Shown piece after piece: positions 26,633 through 35,531 of a DNA stretch of 64,000 nucleotides. The stretch is from assembly GCA_017561825.1 (NCBI GenBank), contig JAFZBK010000004.1, positions 45,675 through 109,674 on the forward strand, written 5' to 3'. The position numbers and the translations under genes are program-made. The DNA is from Prevotella sp. (GTDB taxonomy: Bacteria; Bacteroidota; Bacteroidia; Bacteroidales; Bacteroidaceae). The notes under the pieces were generated by a model that saw nothing but the letters and a program-made list of their open reading frames with translations, had not been told where the DNA came from and did not search any database. The number at the start of each line of letters is the position of its first letter. Positions within the stretch are counted from its first letter, which is position 1.

Positions 26633-26914
26633 GATAAAAGTTCCTTCGTACCCCCGTTGTGCATAACCATTCGCTAAAATGAATACATATTCATAGCGCC
26701 TTACTCGCTTTGAGAGAAAACGTCGCTCACTGGGAGAGAGTGACGTTCTCACTCCCTCCAAATGACGTTCCCGCTCCAAGCTTGTTTTTGCGAATGCATA
26801 AGTATACAATTGGTGAGGTTGAGCTACTTGCATTCGGCTTAGCTCACTTCAATACATTTTTTACCTTTATATATATATATGCCGGATTATTCAGATTTTC
26901 CAGGTTCATCCCAA

Positions 26915-27607
26915 TTATTCTGTCTCTTTGAGAATCTCTTTCAGACGGGCATTCTCTTTGCGCAGGGCAGCAATTTCCGCTGCCTGCCGCTCGATGATTT
27001 GTCGCTGTGTCTCACGTTGTCCCAAACGGGCAGCAGTCATGCGCTCGCGGATACCTCCTTCTGTAGTAAACTCACGGTCTTTGCGCTCTAGATACTTGGC
27101 CATCGCCCTATCCACCTGATGACACAGGCAGATAGCCATGTTGGCCAGCTCCTCATCATTCATGCGCACTGTTAAGGGGCGGTAGTCGTCCCAACGGGTG
27201 TGCTCCTGGCAGAAGCGGTGCAGACGGTCGAAGCGCTCGTTTTTTCCGAACCATTCCGTCATTCCCTTTCGTTTCAAGTAGTCCAGGTAATCCTCCAGAA
27301 GTTCCAGGTTACTGCCCCGTGCTATGCCCAGCAGTTTTAGTTCCGACTCGGTGGATGTTTGGCCGTCTGCACTGCCTTCGGCAATATTCTGCTTAGTGCT
27401 CCTGGCAGCCTGTATCATCTGGTCAACCGTGCGGTCGCCATAACGGGGCAGATAGCGCTGACAAAACAGTTGTGTGAGTTGATACAAGACGTCGCTGCGC
27501 TGGAAGAAACGCAGTTCAGTGAATACCACCGCCTTGCGCATCACGCTGGCAGTACCGTCAGCATAGTGCTGGATGTTCGGTTGCGTTGTTCGGGAAGAGT
27601 TGTTCAT
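26915..27607 (-). CDS. Four-helix-bundle suffix-domain protein
   Basis: The 230-residue protein is helical throughout. The first two thirds hold the four-helix-bundle signature known from 23S rRNA intervening-sequence proteins and relatives (RSTKQNIAEGSADG near 69-82, then SELKLLGIARGSNLELLEDYLDYL). The last 60 residues are a charged coiled coil (RETQRQIIERQAAEIAALRKENARLKEILKE). Relatives with such a C-terminal extension are annotated as four helix bundle suffix domain proteins; their function is unknown, although some bundle proteins assist diversity-generating retroelements or sit at mobile junctions. No reverse transcriptase is nearby. It has its own consensus promoter and lies beside the repeat scar. 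Confidence 0.8.
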   Translation of the reverse strand: MNNSSRTTQPNIQHYADGTASVMRKAVVFTELRFFQRSDVLYQLTQLFCQRYLPRYGDRTVDQMIQAARSTKQNIAEGSADGQTSTESELKLLGIARGSNLELLEDYLDYLKRKGMTEWFGKNERFDRLHRFCQEHTRWDDYRPLTVRMNDEELANMAICLCHQVDRAMAKYLERKDREFTTEGGIRERMTAARLGQRETQRQIIERQAAEIAALRKENARLKEILKETE

Positions 27608-27657
27608 ATAATTGATCTAAGCGTTTTATGATCTTTTTGTTTTTCAATTGATGCGTG

Positions 27658-27720
27658 CAAAGATACGAAAAACTAAGAACAATTCAAAAGGGAAACGGCT
27701 TTTTCTTTTGAATTGTGTTA
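27658..27720. promoter_or_regulatory. Promoter palindrome for the four-helix-bundle gene
   Basis: Minus strand: TTTG (27685-27688), 19 nt, TATCTTTG (27658-27665), a consensus promoter. The other arm (ctttttcttttgaattgtgtta) mirrors the first around gggaaacggct, as in the other promoter palindromes, but does not lead to a recognisable plus-strand -7 box. Confidence 0.65.
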
Positions 27721-27783
27721 TTCCGGATTATCCGGATTATCCGGAATCTCCGGATTTTCTGGAATTTCCGGAGTCTCTAATTT
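27721..27783 (+). repeat. 9-bp tandem array with TCCGGA cores
   Basis: Units ttccggatt, atccggatt, atccggaat, ctccggatt, ttctggaat, ttccggagt and ctctaattt have an exact 9-bp period. Five contain a C-C-G-G core, most as TCCGGA. It lies upstream of the patatin gene, about 50 bp before its -7 box. It may be a slipped repeat or a set of binding sites. Confidence 0.7.
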
Positions 27784-27836
27784 TTCCAATTGAACAAATT
27801 TTTTACGAAAAATGATAAAACTATACATTTTTTGTT

Positions 27837-27844
27837 TATCTTTG
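27837..27844 (+). promoter_or_regulatory. Promoter -7 element of the patatin gene
   Basis: TATCTTTG at the right place, 20 nt before the ATG at 27864. No clear TTTG -33 box is seen 19-20 nt upstream, so activation through the upstream repeat region is conceivable. Confidence 0.45.
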
Positions 27845-27863
27845 TGCTCAAATACAACAAACT

Positions 27864-30167
27864 ATGAACTATAGAAAGTCTATTCTTACGCTGCTGGTGA
27901 TGATAGCAGCCTCTGTGTCAGCACAGGAACTGAAAGTTGTTGACAAGGACTCCACAAGGAAAACGGTGGCCGTCGTACTCAGTGGCGGCGGTGCGAAAGG
28001 TATGGCGCATATCGGTGTGCTAAAGGTGCTGGAGAAGGCTGGTATTCCCATTGACATCGTTACCGGTACATCGATGGGTAGCATCATCGGCGGACTCTAT
28101 TCCATCGGCTATAACGCCAACTCGCTCGACTCGATGGTGCGGGTGCAGGATTGGAGTTACGTCATCACCGACAAGGAAGATCTGAGTAGTCAGAGTCTCA
28201 TCGACCGTAAGAAACAGAATACCTATTTCTATACCACTGGTCTGACCTTTGGTAAGCGTGACGTGAATGCGGGTGGTATCATCAAGGGTAAGAACCTGGC
28301 AGAACTGTTCCAACAGCTATGTCTGGGCTTTACCGACTCGCTCGACTTCAGTAGCGACCTGCCCAAACATTTTGCCTGCGTGGCCACGGATATTATTGAT
28401 AATAGTGAGATTGTCTTCCATAGCGGTAGGCTGCCGCAGGCCATGCGTGCCTCGATGGCCATCCCCGCCGCCTTCTCGCCCGTCAGAATGGGTGACAAGG
28501 TACTGGTGGACGGTGGTTTGAAGAACAACTACCCGGCAGATATCGCCCGCGAGATGGGTGCCGACATCATCATCGGCGTATCCGTGCAGGGCGCACCGAA
28601 GACGGCCGAGGAGATAGGAGGAACGATGAGCATACTCAATCAGATTATCGATATAAACTGTAAGAACAAGTACGACGAGAACGTGGCTATCACAGATCTG
28701 CACATGAAGGTGGACACCAAGGGCTACACCCCTGCCAGCTTCTCACAGGCCGCCATTGATACGCTGATACGTCGTGGCGAGGAGGAAGCCATGCGCCACT
28801 GGGACGAGATTGTCGCCCTGAAGGAGCGCATCGGTATGAAAAAGGATTCCTTTCCTGAACTCCTGCATCCCTTCCGTCCTGGGGTGATGACCGATAAACA
28901 CCGCATCCTCGGCTATACGTTTGAGAACATGACACCGCAGGATGAGCGCTTCCTTCGTCAGAAATTCGGTCTGAACAAGAGGGATAGTATCGATGCCAAG
29001 CTGGAACAGGAACTCACGACTTCCATGCGCATGGATCTGTTCTACCAGACTGCAGAATGTCACTTGATACCTGAGAGGTTACCCGAGGTTACCCGACGCA
29101 TGAGAATTCCTGGCATCTGGCATCAACAAGATAGCATCTGGAATTATTCCAATGGTGTACGTGTGGTGCTTACTGCAGGCGAACGCAAGTCCGTGCAGTT
29201 GCATGGCGGTGTGCGCTATGACAATGAGGAATACGCTGCTATGCAATTGGGTCTCGACATCCCGCTGAAGTCGAAGACACCTATCAATACTGATATCACC
29301 CTGCGTTTGGGCAAACGACTGATGGCACGCGGTGAACTCACCATCCATCCCAGTAGCTTTACCCGTCCTACGCTCAGCTACTCCTTCCGTCGTAACGACG
29401 TGGATATCTACAGCAATGGCGACCTCGACTATAACATCCGCTATAACCAGTTCCAGGCTGAGCTCCTGCCTATCAACTTCAGCTTCCGTCAAATCAACCT
29501 GATGATGGGTCTTCGCTGGGATTTTATGCACTACCGCGACAAACTCGGATCGGAGTCATCCATGCAGGTGGAACTCGAGAACGAGCATTTCTATAGCTAT
29601 CGTGCCCGTCTGAATTTCAACAGCGAGAACAACTGGAACTTCCCTACAAGCGGCGTGCGGTTCAATGCGGAATATGCCTACCTGACCGACAACTTCACTA
29701 AACTCGATGACAAGGCGGGATTGAGTGAGGTCAGTGCCGACTGGCGCATATCGTTCCCCTTCGGCAGTCGTTTTGCCATCCAGCCCATGCTCTATGGTCG
29801 TCTTCTCTTTGGCTCCGTAGTTCCTCCCGTCTTTGGTAACACCATCGGTGGCGACTGGTTTGGCCACTACGTCGAGCAGCAGATGCCCTTCGCCGGCATT
29901 GGAAACATGGAGTATGTGAAGCACCAGCTCCTGGCCGCCCAGGTTCAGGCTCAGCAGCATATCGGCTCCAGCAGCTACGTACTGTTCAAAGTGGCTGTTG
30001 CCCAGCATGCTGACAAGGTGAAGCAATTGCTTGACAACCGTACACTCGTGGGTGTTCAAGGTTCGTATTTCTATAATACCATGTTCGGTCCTGTTGGTGG
30101 CTCTCTCGGCTACAGCAACCGTACCAAGAAGCCTTACATCTTCCTGAACATCGGTTTTGTGTTCTAA
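27864..30167 (+). CDS. Patatin-like phospholipase with C-terminal outer-membrane barrel
   Basis: The 767-residue precursor has a signal peptide (cleavage near SVSAQEL). Residues about 33-230 are a patatin domain: oxyanion loop GGGAKG at 41-46, nucleophile Ser70 in GTSMGS and catalytic Asp216 in VDGGLKNNYP. The rest includes a POTRA-like linker (HRILGYTFENMTPQDERFL) and strands of a BamA/ShlB-type barrel that end in FLNIGFVF. This is the layout of PlpD-type phospholipases that either span or pass the outer membrane. Lipid substrate unknown. It ends just before a bidirectional terminator shared with tRNA-Pro. Confidence 0.9.
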   Translation: MNYRKSILTLLVMIAASVSAQELKVVDKDSTRKTVAVVLSGGGAKGMAHIGVLKVLEKAGIPIDIVTGTSMGSIIGGLYSIGYNANSLDSMVRVQDWSYVITDKEDLSSQSLIDRKKQNTYFYTTGLTFGKRDVNAGGIIKGKNLAELFQQLCLGFTDSLDFSSDLPKHFACVATDIIDNSEIVFHSGRLPQAMRASMAIPAAFSPVRMGDKVLVDGGLKNNYPADIAREMGADIIIGVSVQGAPKTAEEIGGTMSILNQIIDINCKNKYDENVAITDLHMKVDTKGYTPASFSQAAIDTLIRRGEEEAMRHWDEIVALKERIGMKKDSFPELLHPFRPGVMTDKHRILGYTFENMTPQDERFLRQKFGLNKRDSIDAKLEQELTTSMRMDLFYQTAECHLIPERLPEVTRRMRIPGIWHQQDSIWNYSNGVRVVLTAGERKSVQLHGGVRYDNEEYAAMQLGLDIPLKSKTPINTDITLRLGKRLMARGELTIHPSSFTRPTLSYSFRRNDVDIYSNGDLDYNIRYNQFQAELLPINFSFRQINLMMGLRWDFMHYRDKLGSESSMQVELENEHFYSYRARLNFNSENNWNFPTSGVRFNAEYAYLTDNFTKLDDKAGLSEVSADWRISFPFGSRFAIQPMLYGRLLFGSVVPPVFGNTIGGDWFGHYVEQQMPFAGIGNMEYVKHQLLAAQVQAQQHIGSSSYVLFKVAVAQHADKVKQLLDNRTLVGVQGSYFYNTMFGPVGGSLGYSNRTKKPYIFLNIGFVF

Positions 30168-30200
30168 GCGGGACTACATTGGCTACAAATTGAAAAATAA

Positions 30201-30234
30201 AGAATCCAAACCACATTTTCGTGGTTTGGATTCT
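30201..30234. terminator. Bidirectional terminator between the patatin gene and tRNA-Pro
   Basis: A perfect 14-bp stem (AGAATCCAAACCAC, 30201-30214, with 30221-30234) has a 6-nt loop and is flanked by an A-run on the left and a T-run on the right, so it works in both directions. Confidence 0.85.
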
Positions 30235-30240
30235 TATTTT

Positions 30241-30316
30241 TGGTCGGGATTACTGGACTCGAACCAGCGACCTCGCGCCCCCCAGACGTGTGCGCTACCA
30301 ACTGCGCTAAATCCCG
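30241..30316 (-). tRNA. tRNA-Pro (anticodon GGG), CCA encoded
   Basis: The cloverleaf runs from C1 at 30316: acceptor CGGGATT/AATCCCG with the C1-G72 pair typical of bacterial tRNA-Pro, D-arm GCGC AGTTGGTA GCGC, anticodon loop CTGGGGG giving GGG, T-arm GCTGG TTCGAGT CCAGT, discriminator A73 and an encoded CCA at 30241-30243. The anticodon stem has an A28-C42 mismatch and a T31-G39 wobble. A consensus promoter lies upstream and a strong terminator follows. Confidence 0.93.
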
Positions 30317-30336
30317 ATCCTTGCGTTTTGCGGGTG

Positions 30337-30368
30337 CAAAGTTAGTGGTTTTCGTCGATATATGCAAA
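30337..30368 (-). promoter_or_regulatory. Promoter of tRNA-Pro
   Basis: Minus strand: TTTG (30365-30368), 20 nt, TAACTTTG (30337-30344), about 20 nt before the tRNA 5' end. Confidence 0.65.
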
Positions 30369-30461
30369 TTTATGAGCAGAAAAAACAAAAGAAGTTTTAA
30401 GTTTTGACAATAGTTAGTATTTATTTCCTGATTGATGTGGCTATTACGAAATAAATTCGTA

Positions 30462-30469
30462 CATTTGCA
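30462..30469 (+). promoter_or_regulatory. Promoter -7 element of aroA
   Basis: TACATTTG fits the -7 consensus and lies 20 nt before the ATG at 30489. It rules out the earlier in-frame start, which would be upstream of transcription. The -33 box is weak. Confidence 0.5.
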
Positions 30470-30488
30470 GGAAAAACAGAAAGTATCC

Positions 30489-31751
30489 ATGCAATATGCT
30501 ATTTATGCACCCAAACATTTGGGTAATACCATACAACTGCCAGCCTCGAAAAGCATCAGTAACCGCGCACTGATTTTACATGCCCTATCTGGCGGTCATA
30601 CCCTTCCACAGAACCTGAGCGACTGCGATGACACTGAAGTCATGGTAAGGGCGCTGCGTGACTGGCCCGATGTGATTGACATCAAGGCTGCAGGTACGGC
30701 TATGCGCTTCTTGACCGCTTATCTGAGCGTAACCCCAGGAAGTAGTCATACACTTACCGGTACTGAACGCATGAAACACCGTCCCATCAAGGTATTGGTA
30801 GATGCCCTCTCCTACTTAGGAGCAGAGATCAAGTATCTGGGCGAAGAGGGATTCCCACCGCTGCGCGTTACAGGTCATGCGCTTGAAGGCGGCACCATAG
30901 AGATTCCCGGCGATGTGAGTTCACAGTATATCTCGGCCCTGCTGATGATCGGTCCTGCCCTGAAAAACGGACTGGAACTGAAGCTCACGGGGAATATCGT
31001 CTCACGACCGTATATCGACCTGACCATGCATACCATGCACGACTATGGCTTGAAGATTGAATGGACGGATTACAATACGATCTTTGCGCCTCATCAGGAG
31101 TATCAGCAGAAAGAGTATGTGATTGAGAACGACTGGAGTGCGTCGAGTTATTGGTATGAGATCATGGCATTGAGTGACGATTACGACAATGAGATCAAGC
31201 TGACGGGATTGACAGACGGATCCAGACAAGGCGACTCTGTGGTGCGTTACCTGTTCTCTATGCTGGGTGTGAAGACTTCATTCGAGAATACCGAACCTGG
31301 GGTGATGACTACCGTGACACTGAAGAAGGTCCGCACACGACTGCCCCGTCTTGATTACGACTTCATCAACCAGCCCGACTTGGCGCAGACGTTCGTGGTT
31401 TGCTGTGCCGTGATGGGTATCCCCTTCCACTTCAAAGGTCTTTCCTCATTGAAGATCAAGGAGACCGACCGTATGGCTGCCTTGCAGAAGGAGATGAAGA
31501 AACTGGGATATGTGATTCGCGACATCAACGGAGAAGAACTGCTATGGGACGGTGAACGATGTGAAGCCTCTATGGAGGCCATCGACACCTATGAGGACCA
31601 CCGCATGGCCTTGTCGTTTGCCCCTGTATGCATCAAGATTCCCGGATTGAAAATGAACAATCCAGAGGTGGTGAGCAAGTCGTATCCCAAGTTCTGGGAT
31701 GACATCCGCTCGGTGGGATTCACCATCGAAGAAACACCTGACAATTCCTAA
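30489..31751 (+). CDS. aroA: 3-phosphoshikimate 1-carboxyvinyltransferase (EPSP synthase)
   Basis: AroA joins shikimate 3-phosphate and phosphoenolpyruvate on the way to chorismate. Started at 30489 the protein has 420 residues. Motifs are LPASKSISNRALILHALSGG (phosphate binding), AAGTAMRFLTAYL, SSQYISALLMIGPAL, KIKETDRMAALQKEMKKLG and YEDHRMALSFAP. The GTAMR segment departs from the N-A-G-T-A-x-R of the glyphosate-sensitive class I enzymes by reading KAAGTAMR, as in the shorter Bacteroidetes enzymes. The next gene starts 13 bp downstream. Confidence 0.93.
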   Translation: MQYAIYAPKHLGNTIQLPASKSISNRALILHALSGGHTLPQNLSDCDDTEVMVRALRDWPDVIDIKAAGTAMRFLTAYLSVTPGSSHTLTGTERMKHRPIKVLVDALSYLGAEIKYLGEEGFPPLRVTGHALEGGTIEIPGDVSSQYISALLMIGPALKNGLELKLTGNIVSRPYIDLTMHTMHDYGLKIEWTDYNTIFAPHQEYQQKEYVIENDWSASSYWYEIMALSDDYDNEIKLTGLTDGSRQGDSVVRYLFSMLGVKTSFENTEPGVMTTVTLKKVRTRLPRLDYDFINQPDLAQTFVVCCAVMGIPFHFKGLSSLKIKETDRMAALQKEMKKLGYVIRDINGEELLWDGERCEASMEAIDTYEDHRMALSFAPVCIKIPGLKMNNPEVVSKSYPKFWDDIRSVGFTIEETPDNS

Positions 31752-31764
31752 ACAAATACCATTT

Positions 31765-32151
31765 ATGACCTATCTTCTGCTCGCATTAGTGGCTCTGGGC
31801 GTATTTTCCGCTATCATAGCCCTACTCTCACACAATAAAGAAGGGGGCGGAGACGTTGTGATATATGGGAACGATTGTTCCACATGCAACGGCGACAACG
31901 AGAAATGCGAACAGGAATGCATGATGGAAGCTGCTATCCGCGACATCGAGTATTTCGATGACGAGGAACTGGATGCGTTCAAAGGCAGAACGGCCAACAA
32001 CTACTCAGACGAGGAGGCGGAGCAGTTCCGCGAGATTCTCTATTCCATGCGCCAAGAGGAAGTAAAGGACTGGTCCCGCAGTCTGGTACTCAGAGGTATT
32101 GAACTTCCCGACCAGGTGAAGGACGAAGTGTATTTAATGCATAATTCATAA
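31765..32151 (+). CDS. Small membrane-anchored protein with Cys cluster, unknown function
   Basis: From the ATG at 31765 the protein has 128 residues: one N-terminal transmembrane helix (MTYLLLALVALGVFSAIIALL), then a compact Cys-rich segment (CSTCNGDNEKCEQEC, at about residues 37-51) and an acidic helical part (DIEYFDDEELDAFKG, DEEAEQFREILYSM). The four Cys in C-x2-C-x6-C-x3-C spacing could bind a metal. I do not recognise a named family. It sits between aroA and porW, and its stop is directly followed by the porW TTG start, so it is probably cotranscribed with porW and porX. Confidence 0.65.
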   Translation: MTYLLLALVALGVFSAIIALLSHNKEGGGDVVIYGNDCSTCNGDNEKCEQECMMEAAIRDIEYFDDEELDAFKGRTANNYSDEEAEQFREILYSMRQEEVKDWSRSLVLRGIELPDQVKDEVYLMHNS

Positions 32152-35100
32152 TTGAAGAAAGGTAAGATCATACGGAGCTTCTTTGTTGCCCCTCCTCATG
32201 GAGGGGTTGGGGTGGCCTTATCTCTTATCTCTCATCTCTCATCTCTCATCTTCTTCCTTCTCCTCCTTGTTTCCTGCTCCAACGATAAGAATACGGCGCA
32301 GTCGCGTTGGTGGCATTCCTTCAACGCCAAATACAATACCTATTTTAATGGTTCGCAAGCCTATATCGATGCTTCTTTGGAAAAGGAGAACAGTCATCGT
32401 GACAACTTCACGGAGATGATTCCCCTCTACCCTGTCAGTAACAAGAACAGTATGGAAATCGGTAAGGGCAACTACAACAAGGCCATTGAGAAGAGTCAGA
32501 AGGCCATCAAGCGCCATAGCATCACCAGACGACCCGAATGGACCAAGAGTAGAAAGAAGACGGAACGTGACATCGAGTGGCTCAACCGCAGCGAATACAA
32601 CCCCTTCCTATGGAAAGCGTGGATGCTGATGGGAAGATCGCAATTTCATCAAGGAGCCTTTGATGAGGCGGCTTCCACGTTTGCCTATATGAGCCGACTG
32701 TACCAGACGCAGCCTGCTATCTACGGAAAGGCGCGGGCTTGGCTGGCCAAGTGCTACATCGAGCAGGACTGGATCTACGATGCTGAGGATGGGATCAATA
32801 AGATGAAACGCGACTCGCTCGACTGGCGGGCCGTGAAGGAATGGGACTATACCTTGGCTGACTACTATATCCATACGCAACGTTACGAGGAGGCTATCCC
32901 CTATCTGAAGAAGGTGATCAAACATGAGATGCGGAAGAAGCAGAAAGCACGCGAGTGGTATCTGTTAGGTCAGATAGAAGCGGCACTGGGACATCGCGAC
33001 AACGCCTATCAGGCTTTCCGACACGTTATCCGTCAGAGTCCTCCCTACGAACTGGAATTCAATGCCCGCATCGCCATGACCGAGGTGATGGCAGGTACGA
33101 AGGATAAGCAGATGATCAGCCGACTGAAACGTATGGCGGCGTCTGACAAGAACAAGGATTATCTCGACCAGGTGTATTACGCCATCGGTAACATCTATCT
33201 CTCCAAACGCGACACACTGAAAGCTATTGAGGCCTATGAGAAAGGTAACACCAAAGCTACACGCTCGGGCATTGAGAAAGGTGTGCTGCTGCTTCATTTA
33301 GGTGATCTCTATTGGGCGCGTGAGAACTTCAGTGATGCGCGTCGTTGCTATGGCGAGGCTATTGGTCTGCTCGACAAGGACCGTGATGACTATGAGCAAC
33401 TGTCGAATCGTTCGAAGGTTCTCGACGAGCTGGTGCCGCATACGGATGCCATCCATCTGCAGGACTCGCTGCAGGCACTGGCTAAGATGAGCGAGGATGA
33501 CCGTAATGCTGCTATCGACCGTGTGATTGAAGCACTGAAGAAGAAGGAGAAGGAAGAACGTAACCGACTGGCAGAGGAGGAGGTAAGAAAACAGCAGGCT
33601 GGCGGTGAGAACTTTGATGATATCATCCCCAACGACGGTCCTACAGCTGCTCGACAGCAACAGCCTCAGCAGCAACAGGGCAACAGCATCTGGTATTTCT
33701 ACAACCCAACAGCCGTGAACCAAGGTAAGAGTAACTTCCAACGACTGTGGGGAAAGCGTGAGAATGTGGATGACTGGCAGCGTATAAACAAAACCGTTGT
33801 GGCTGGTCCAACGGATCTTGCTGACATGACTGACGAGCAGCGGGATTCATTGGAACAGGCCACGTTGGCTGCTGACTCCTTAGCACAGGCAACTGACAGT
33901 GTGCAGAACGATCCGCATAAACGGGAGTACTATCTGGCACAGATTCCTTTCACTGAGGAGCAGGTGGAAGAGAGTAATATGATCATCAAAGATGGCCTCT
34001 ATCACAGTGGCGTGATCTTCAAGGATAAGCTCGATAACCTGCGTTTGAGTGAGAAACAGCTGCGCCGTCTGACGGATCAGTATCCTGACTTTGAGCACAT
34101 GGATGATGTGTTCTATCACCTGTGGCTGCTCTACCAGCGGAAGTTGCAACCGCAGATAGCTGATACGTATCTCGACCAACTGAAAGAACACTATCCAGAG
34201 AGTCAGTGGACAACCTTGCTCAATGATCCGTACTTCGAAGAGAATGCCCGATTCGGGGCACATATCGAGGACTCGCTCTATGCGGCTACCTATGCGGCCT
34301 TCAAGGCGGGACGACTGACGGAGGTGCGTACAAATACCATCCTATCTGCCCAACGATTCCCCATAGGCGAACATAGGGATAAGTTCATCTTTATCGGTGG
34401 ACTGGCTAAGCTGAACGATGGTGACGGCAAGGGCTGCGTGGAGGATATGCAGAAGGTTGTGAGCGATTATCCGCAGAGCGATGTGAGTGCCTTGGCAGGT
34501 ATGATCATCAATGGTGTGAATGCCGGCAGACGACTCCATGGGGGTAAGTTCGACATGGGTGATGTGTGGACCAGACGGTCGGAGGTGCTGCAAGACAGCG
34601 ACTCTATTGCCGCAAGGGTGTTTACTGCGGAACGTAACGACCGCTTCGTCTTCATGATGGCCTATGAGCCTGATTCAGTCAACGAGAACCAACTGCTCTA
34701 TGAGATGGCTCGCTTTAACTTCACCAGTTTCATGGTGCGTAACTTCGATATTGAAGTAGAGGATCTCGATGGTCTGCACAGGATGAGACTCAGTGGGTTC
34801 CTGAACTACGACGAGGCATGGCAATATGCACGTCAGCTGTATAAGAACGAGGCGGTTACACGACTGCTCAGGAAGGCGCGAATGATTCTTATCAGTGAGC
34901 CGAACCTTGAATTGCTCGGCACACAATATAGCTATAATGACTATGATAAGTTCTACGAAGAGCATTTCGTACCGCTGAAGATCAGTACGGTACAACTGCT
35001 CACGGAACCGGCTGACCTTCCTGTAGAAGAGGAACCTGCCTCATCAACAACGCAGGAACAGGAAGAGATCCTCAACGGTGGCGTCTTGGATGACAATACC

Positions 35101-35505
35101 CTTATCGACTTAGGTATCGATCCAAACCCATCCGTGGAATTAGAGGTTCCAGAGGAGAAGAATGAGGTTCCCGCAGAAGAACCCACTCAACCTACTCCTG
35201 CTCCGCAGCAACCCGAAGTGGGCATCGAGATCCCTGCTGAGGAGCCTTCGCAGCCAGAGGTCGGCATAGAAATACCTAGTGAAGATATAGAGATTCCTAG
35301 TGATGTCATAGAAGTTCCTAGCAACAATGTAGAGATTCCAAGTGATATCATTGAAATCCCTAACGAAGAGCCTGTCAGCAAGCCTGCTACACAACCCCTT
35401 GATGAGCCCGTCTTTGAGATTACCGATGATCCTGCGGAAACTCCCGCCCCGAGCGGAACAGTGGTTGATATCGAGGATGAGTACTACGAACTGGATGGAT
35501 TCTAA
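32152..35505 (+). CDS. porW: PorW/SprE-like TPR lipoprotein of the type IX secretion system
   Basis: A 1117-residue lipoprotein (LLLVSC, Cys42) whose mature start, RWWHSFNAKYNTYFNGSQAY, followed by EMIPLYPV, matches the PorW/SprE family. Multiple TPR-type helices fill residues about 90-420 and 560-900. The family is needed for type IX secretion of surface adhesins and proteases. The only start is the TTG at 32152, right after the upstream stop. The signal peptide is odd: APPHGGVGVA is read from a REP-like hairpin and SLISHLSSLI from a tctcatc heptamer array. The C-terminal 130 residues are acidic, with a seven-residue repeat (IEIPSED-like). porX follows, which supports the assignment. Confidence 0.8.
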   Translation: MKKGKIIRSFFVAPPHGGVGVALSLISHLSSLIFFLLLLVSCSNDKNTAQSRWWHSFNAKYNTYFNGSQAYIDASLEKENSHRDNFTEMIPLYPVSNKNSMEIGKGNYNKAIEKSQKAIKRHSITRRPEWTKSRKKTERDIEWLNRSEYNPFLWKAWMLMGRSQFHQGAFDEAASTFAYMSRLYQTQPAIYGKARAWLAKCYIEQDWIYDAEDGINKMKRDSLDWRAVKEWDYTLADYYIHTQRYEEAIPYLKKVIKHEMRKKQKAREWYLLGQIEAALGHRDNAYQAFRHVIRQSPPYELEFNARIAMTEVMAGTKDKQMISRLKRMAASDKNKDYLDQVYYAIGNIYLSKRDTLKAIEAYEKGNTKATRSGIEKGVLLLHLGDLYWARENFSDARRCYGEAIGLLDKDRDDYEQLSNRSKVLDELVPHTDAIHLQDSLQALAKMSEDDRNAAIDRVIEALKKKEKEERNRLAEEEVRKQQAGGENFDDIIPNDGPTAARQQQPQQQQGNSIWYFYNPTAVNQGKSNFQRLWGKRENVDDWQRINKTVVAGPTDLADMTDEQRDSLEQATLAADSLAQATDSVQNDPHKREYYLAQIPFTEEQVEESNMIIKDGLYHSGVIFKDKLDNLRLSEKQLRRLTDQYPDFEHMDDVFYHLWLLYQRKLQPQIADTYLDQLKEHYPESQWTTLLNDPYFEENARFGAHIEDSLYAATYAAFKAGRLTEVRTNTILSAQRFPIGEHRDKFIFIGGLAKLNDGDGKGCVEDMQKVVSDYPQSDVSALAGMIINGVNAGRRLHGGKFDMGDVWTRRSEVLQDSDSIAARVFTAERNDRFVFMMAYEPDSVNENQLLYEMARFNFTSFMVRNFDIEVEDLDGLHRMRLSGFLNYDEAWQYARQLYKNEAVTRLLRKARMILISEPNLELLGTQYSYNDYDKFYEEHFVPLKISTVQLLTEPADLPVEEEPASSTTQEQEEILNGGVLDDNTLIDLGIDPNPSVELEVPEEKNEVPAEEPTQPTPAPQQPEVGIEIPAEEPSQPEVGIEIPSEDIEIPSDVIEVPSNNVEIPSDIIEIPNEEPVSKPATQPLDEPVFEITDDPAETPAPSGTVVDIEDEYYELDGF
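32189..32217 (+). repeat. REP-like hairpin, copy 2, inside the porW signal sequence
   Basis: CCCCTCC (32189-32195), tcat, GGAGGGG (32200-32206), then TTGGGGTGGCC. It is part of the coding sequence and gives APPHGGVGVA. Confidence 0.75.
32221..32255 (+). repeat. Heptamer array inside the porW signal sequence
   Basis: atctctc repeats at a 7-bp period from 32227, with a degenerate unit before. It encodes the SLISHLSSLI part of the signal peptide. Confidence 0.8.
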
Positions 35506-35531
35506 ATGAACAACCTTCAAGAGAGCGCGAT

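Larger units (their letters stand above)
26107..26914. other. Gene-free scar of about 800 bp rich in repeats
   Basis: No convincing gene is present. In order it holds the gene remnant above, a GC-rich REP-like hairpin (26174-26199), a large nested inverted repeat (26210-26369), six degenerate repeats of about 22 bp (26381-26512), another large hairpin (26546-26632), and a stretch with imperfect gacgttctcac/cgtcgctcac repeats (about 26700-26780). A T/A run (tatatatatatat) lies near 26870. A 93-codon minus frame (26552-26833) and a 50-codon plus frame (26247-26399) exist, but both run through the repeats and I do not call them. The mixture suggests decayed mobile DNA. Confidence 0.6.

Noticed and set aside
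26552-26833. 93-codon minus-strand open frame in the scar
   Set aside because: It runs through the large hairpin and other repeats, has no ribosome site, and its translation is low in complexity and repeat-like.
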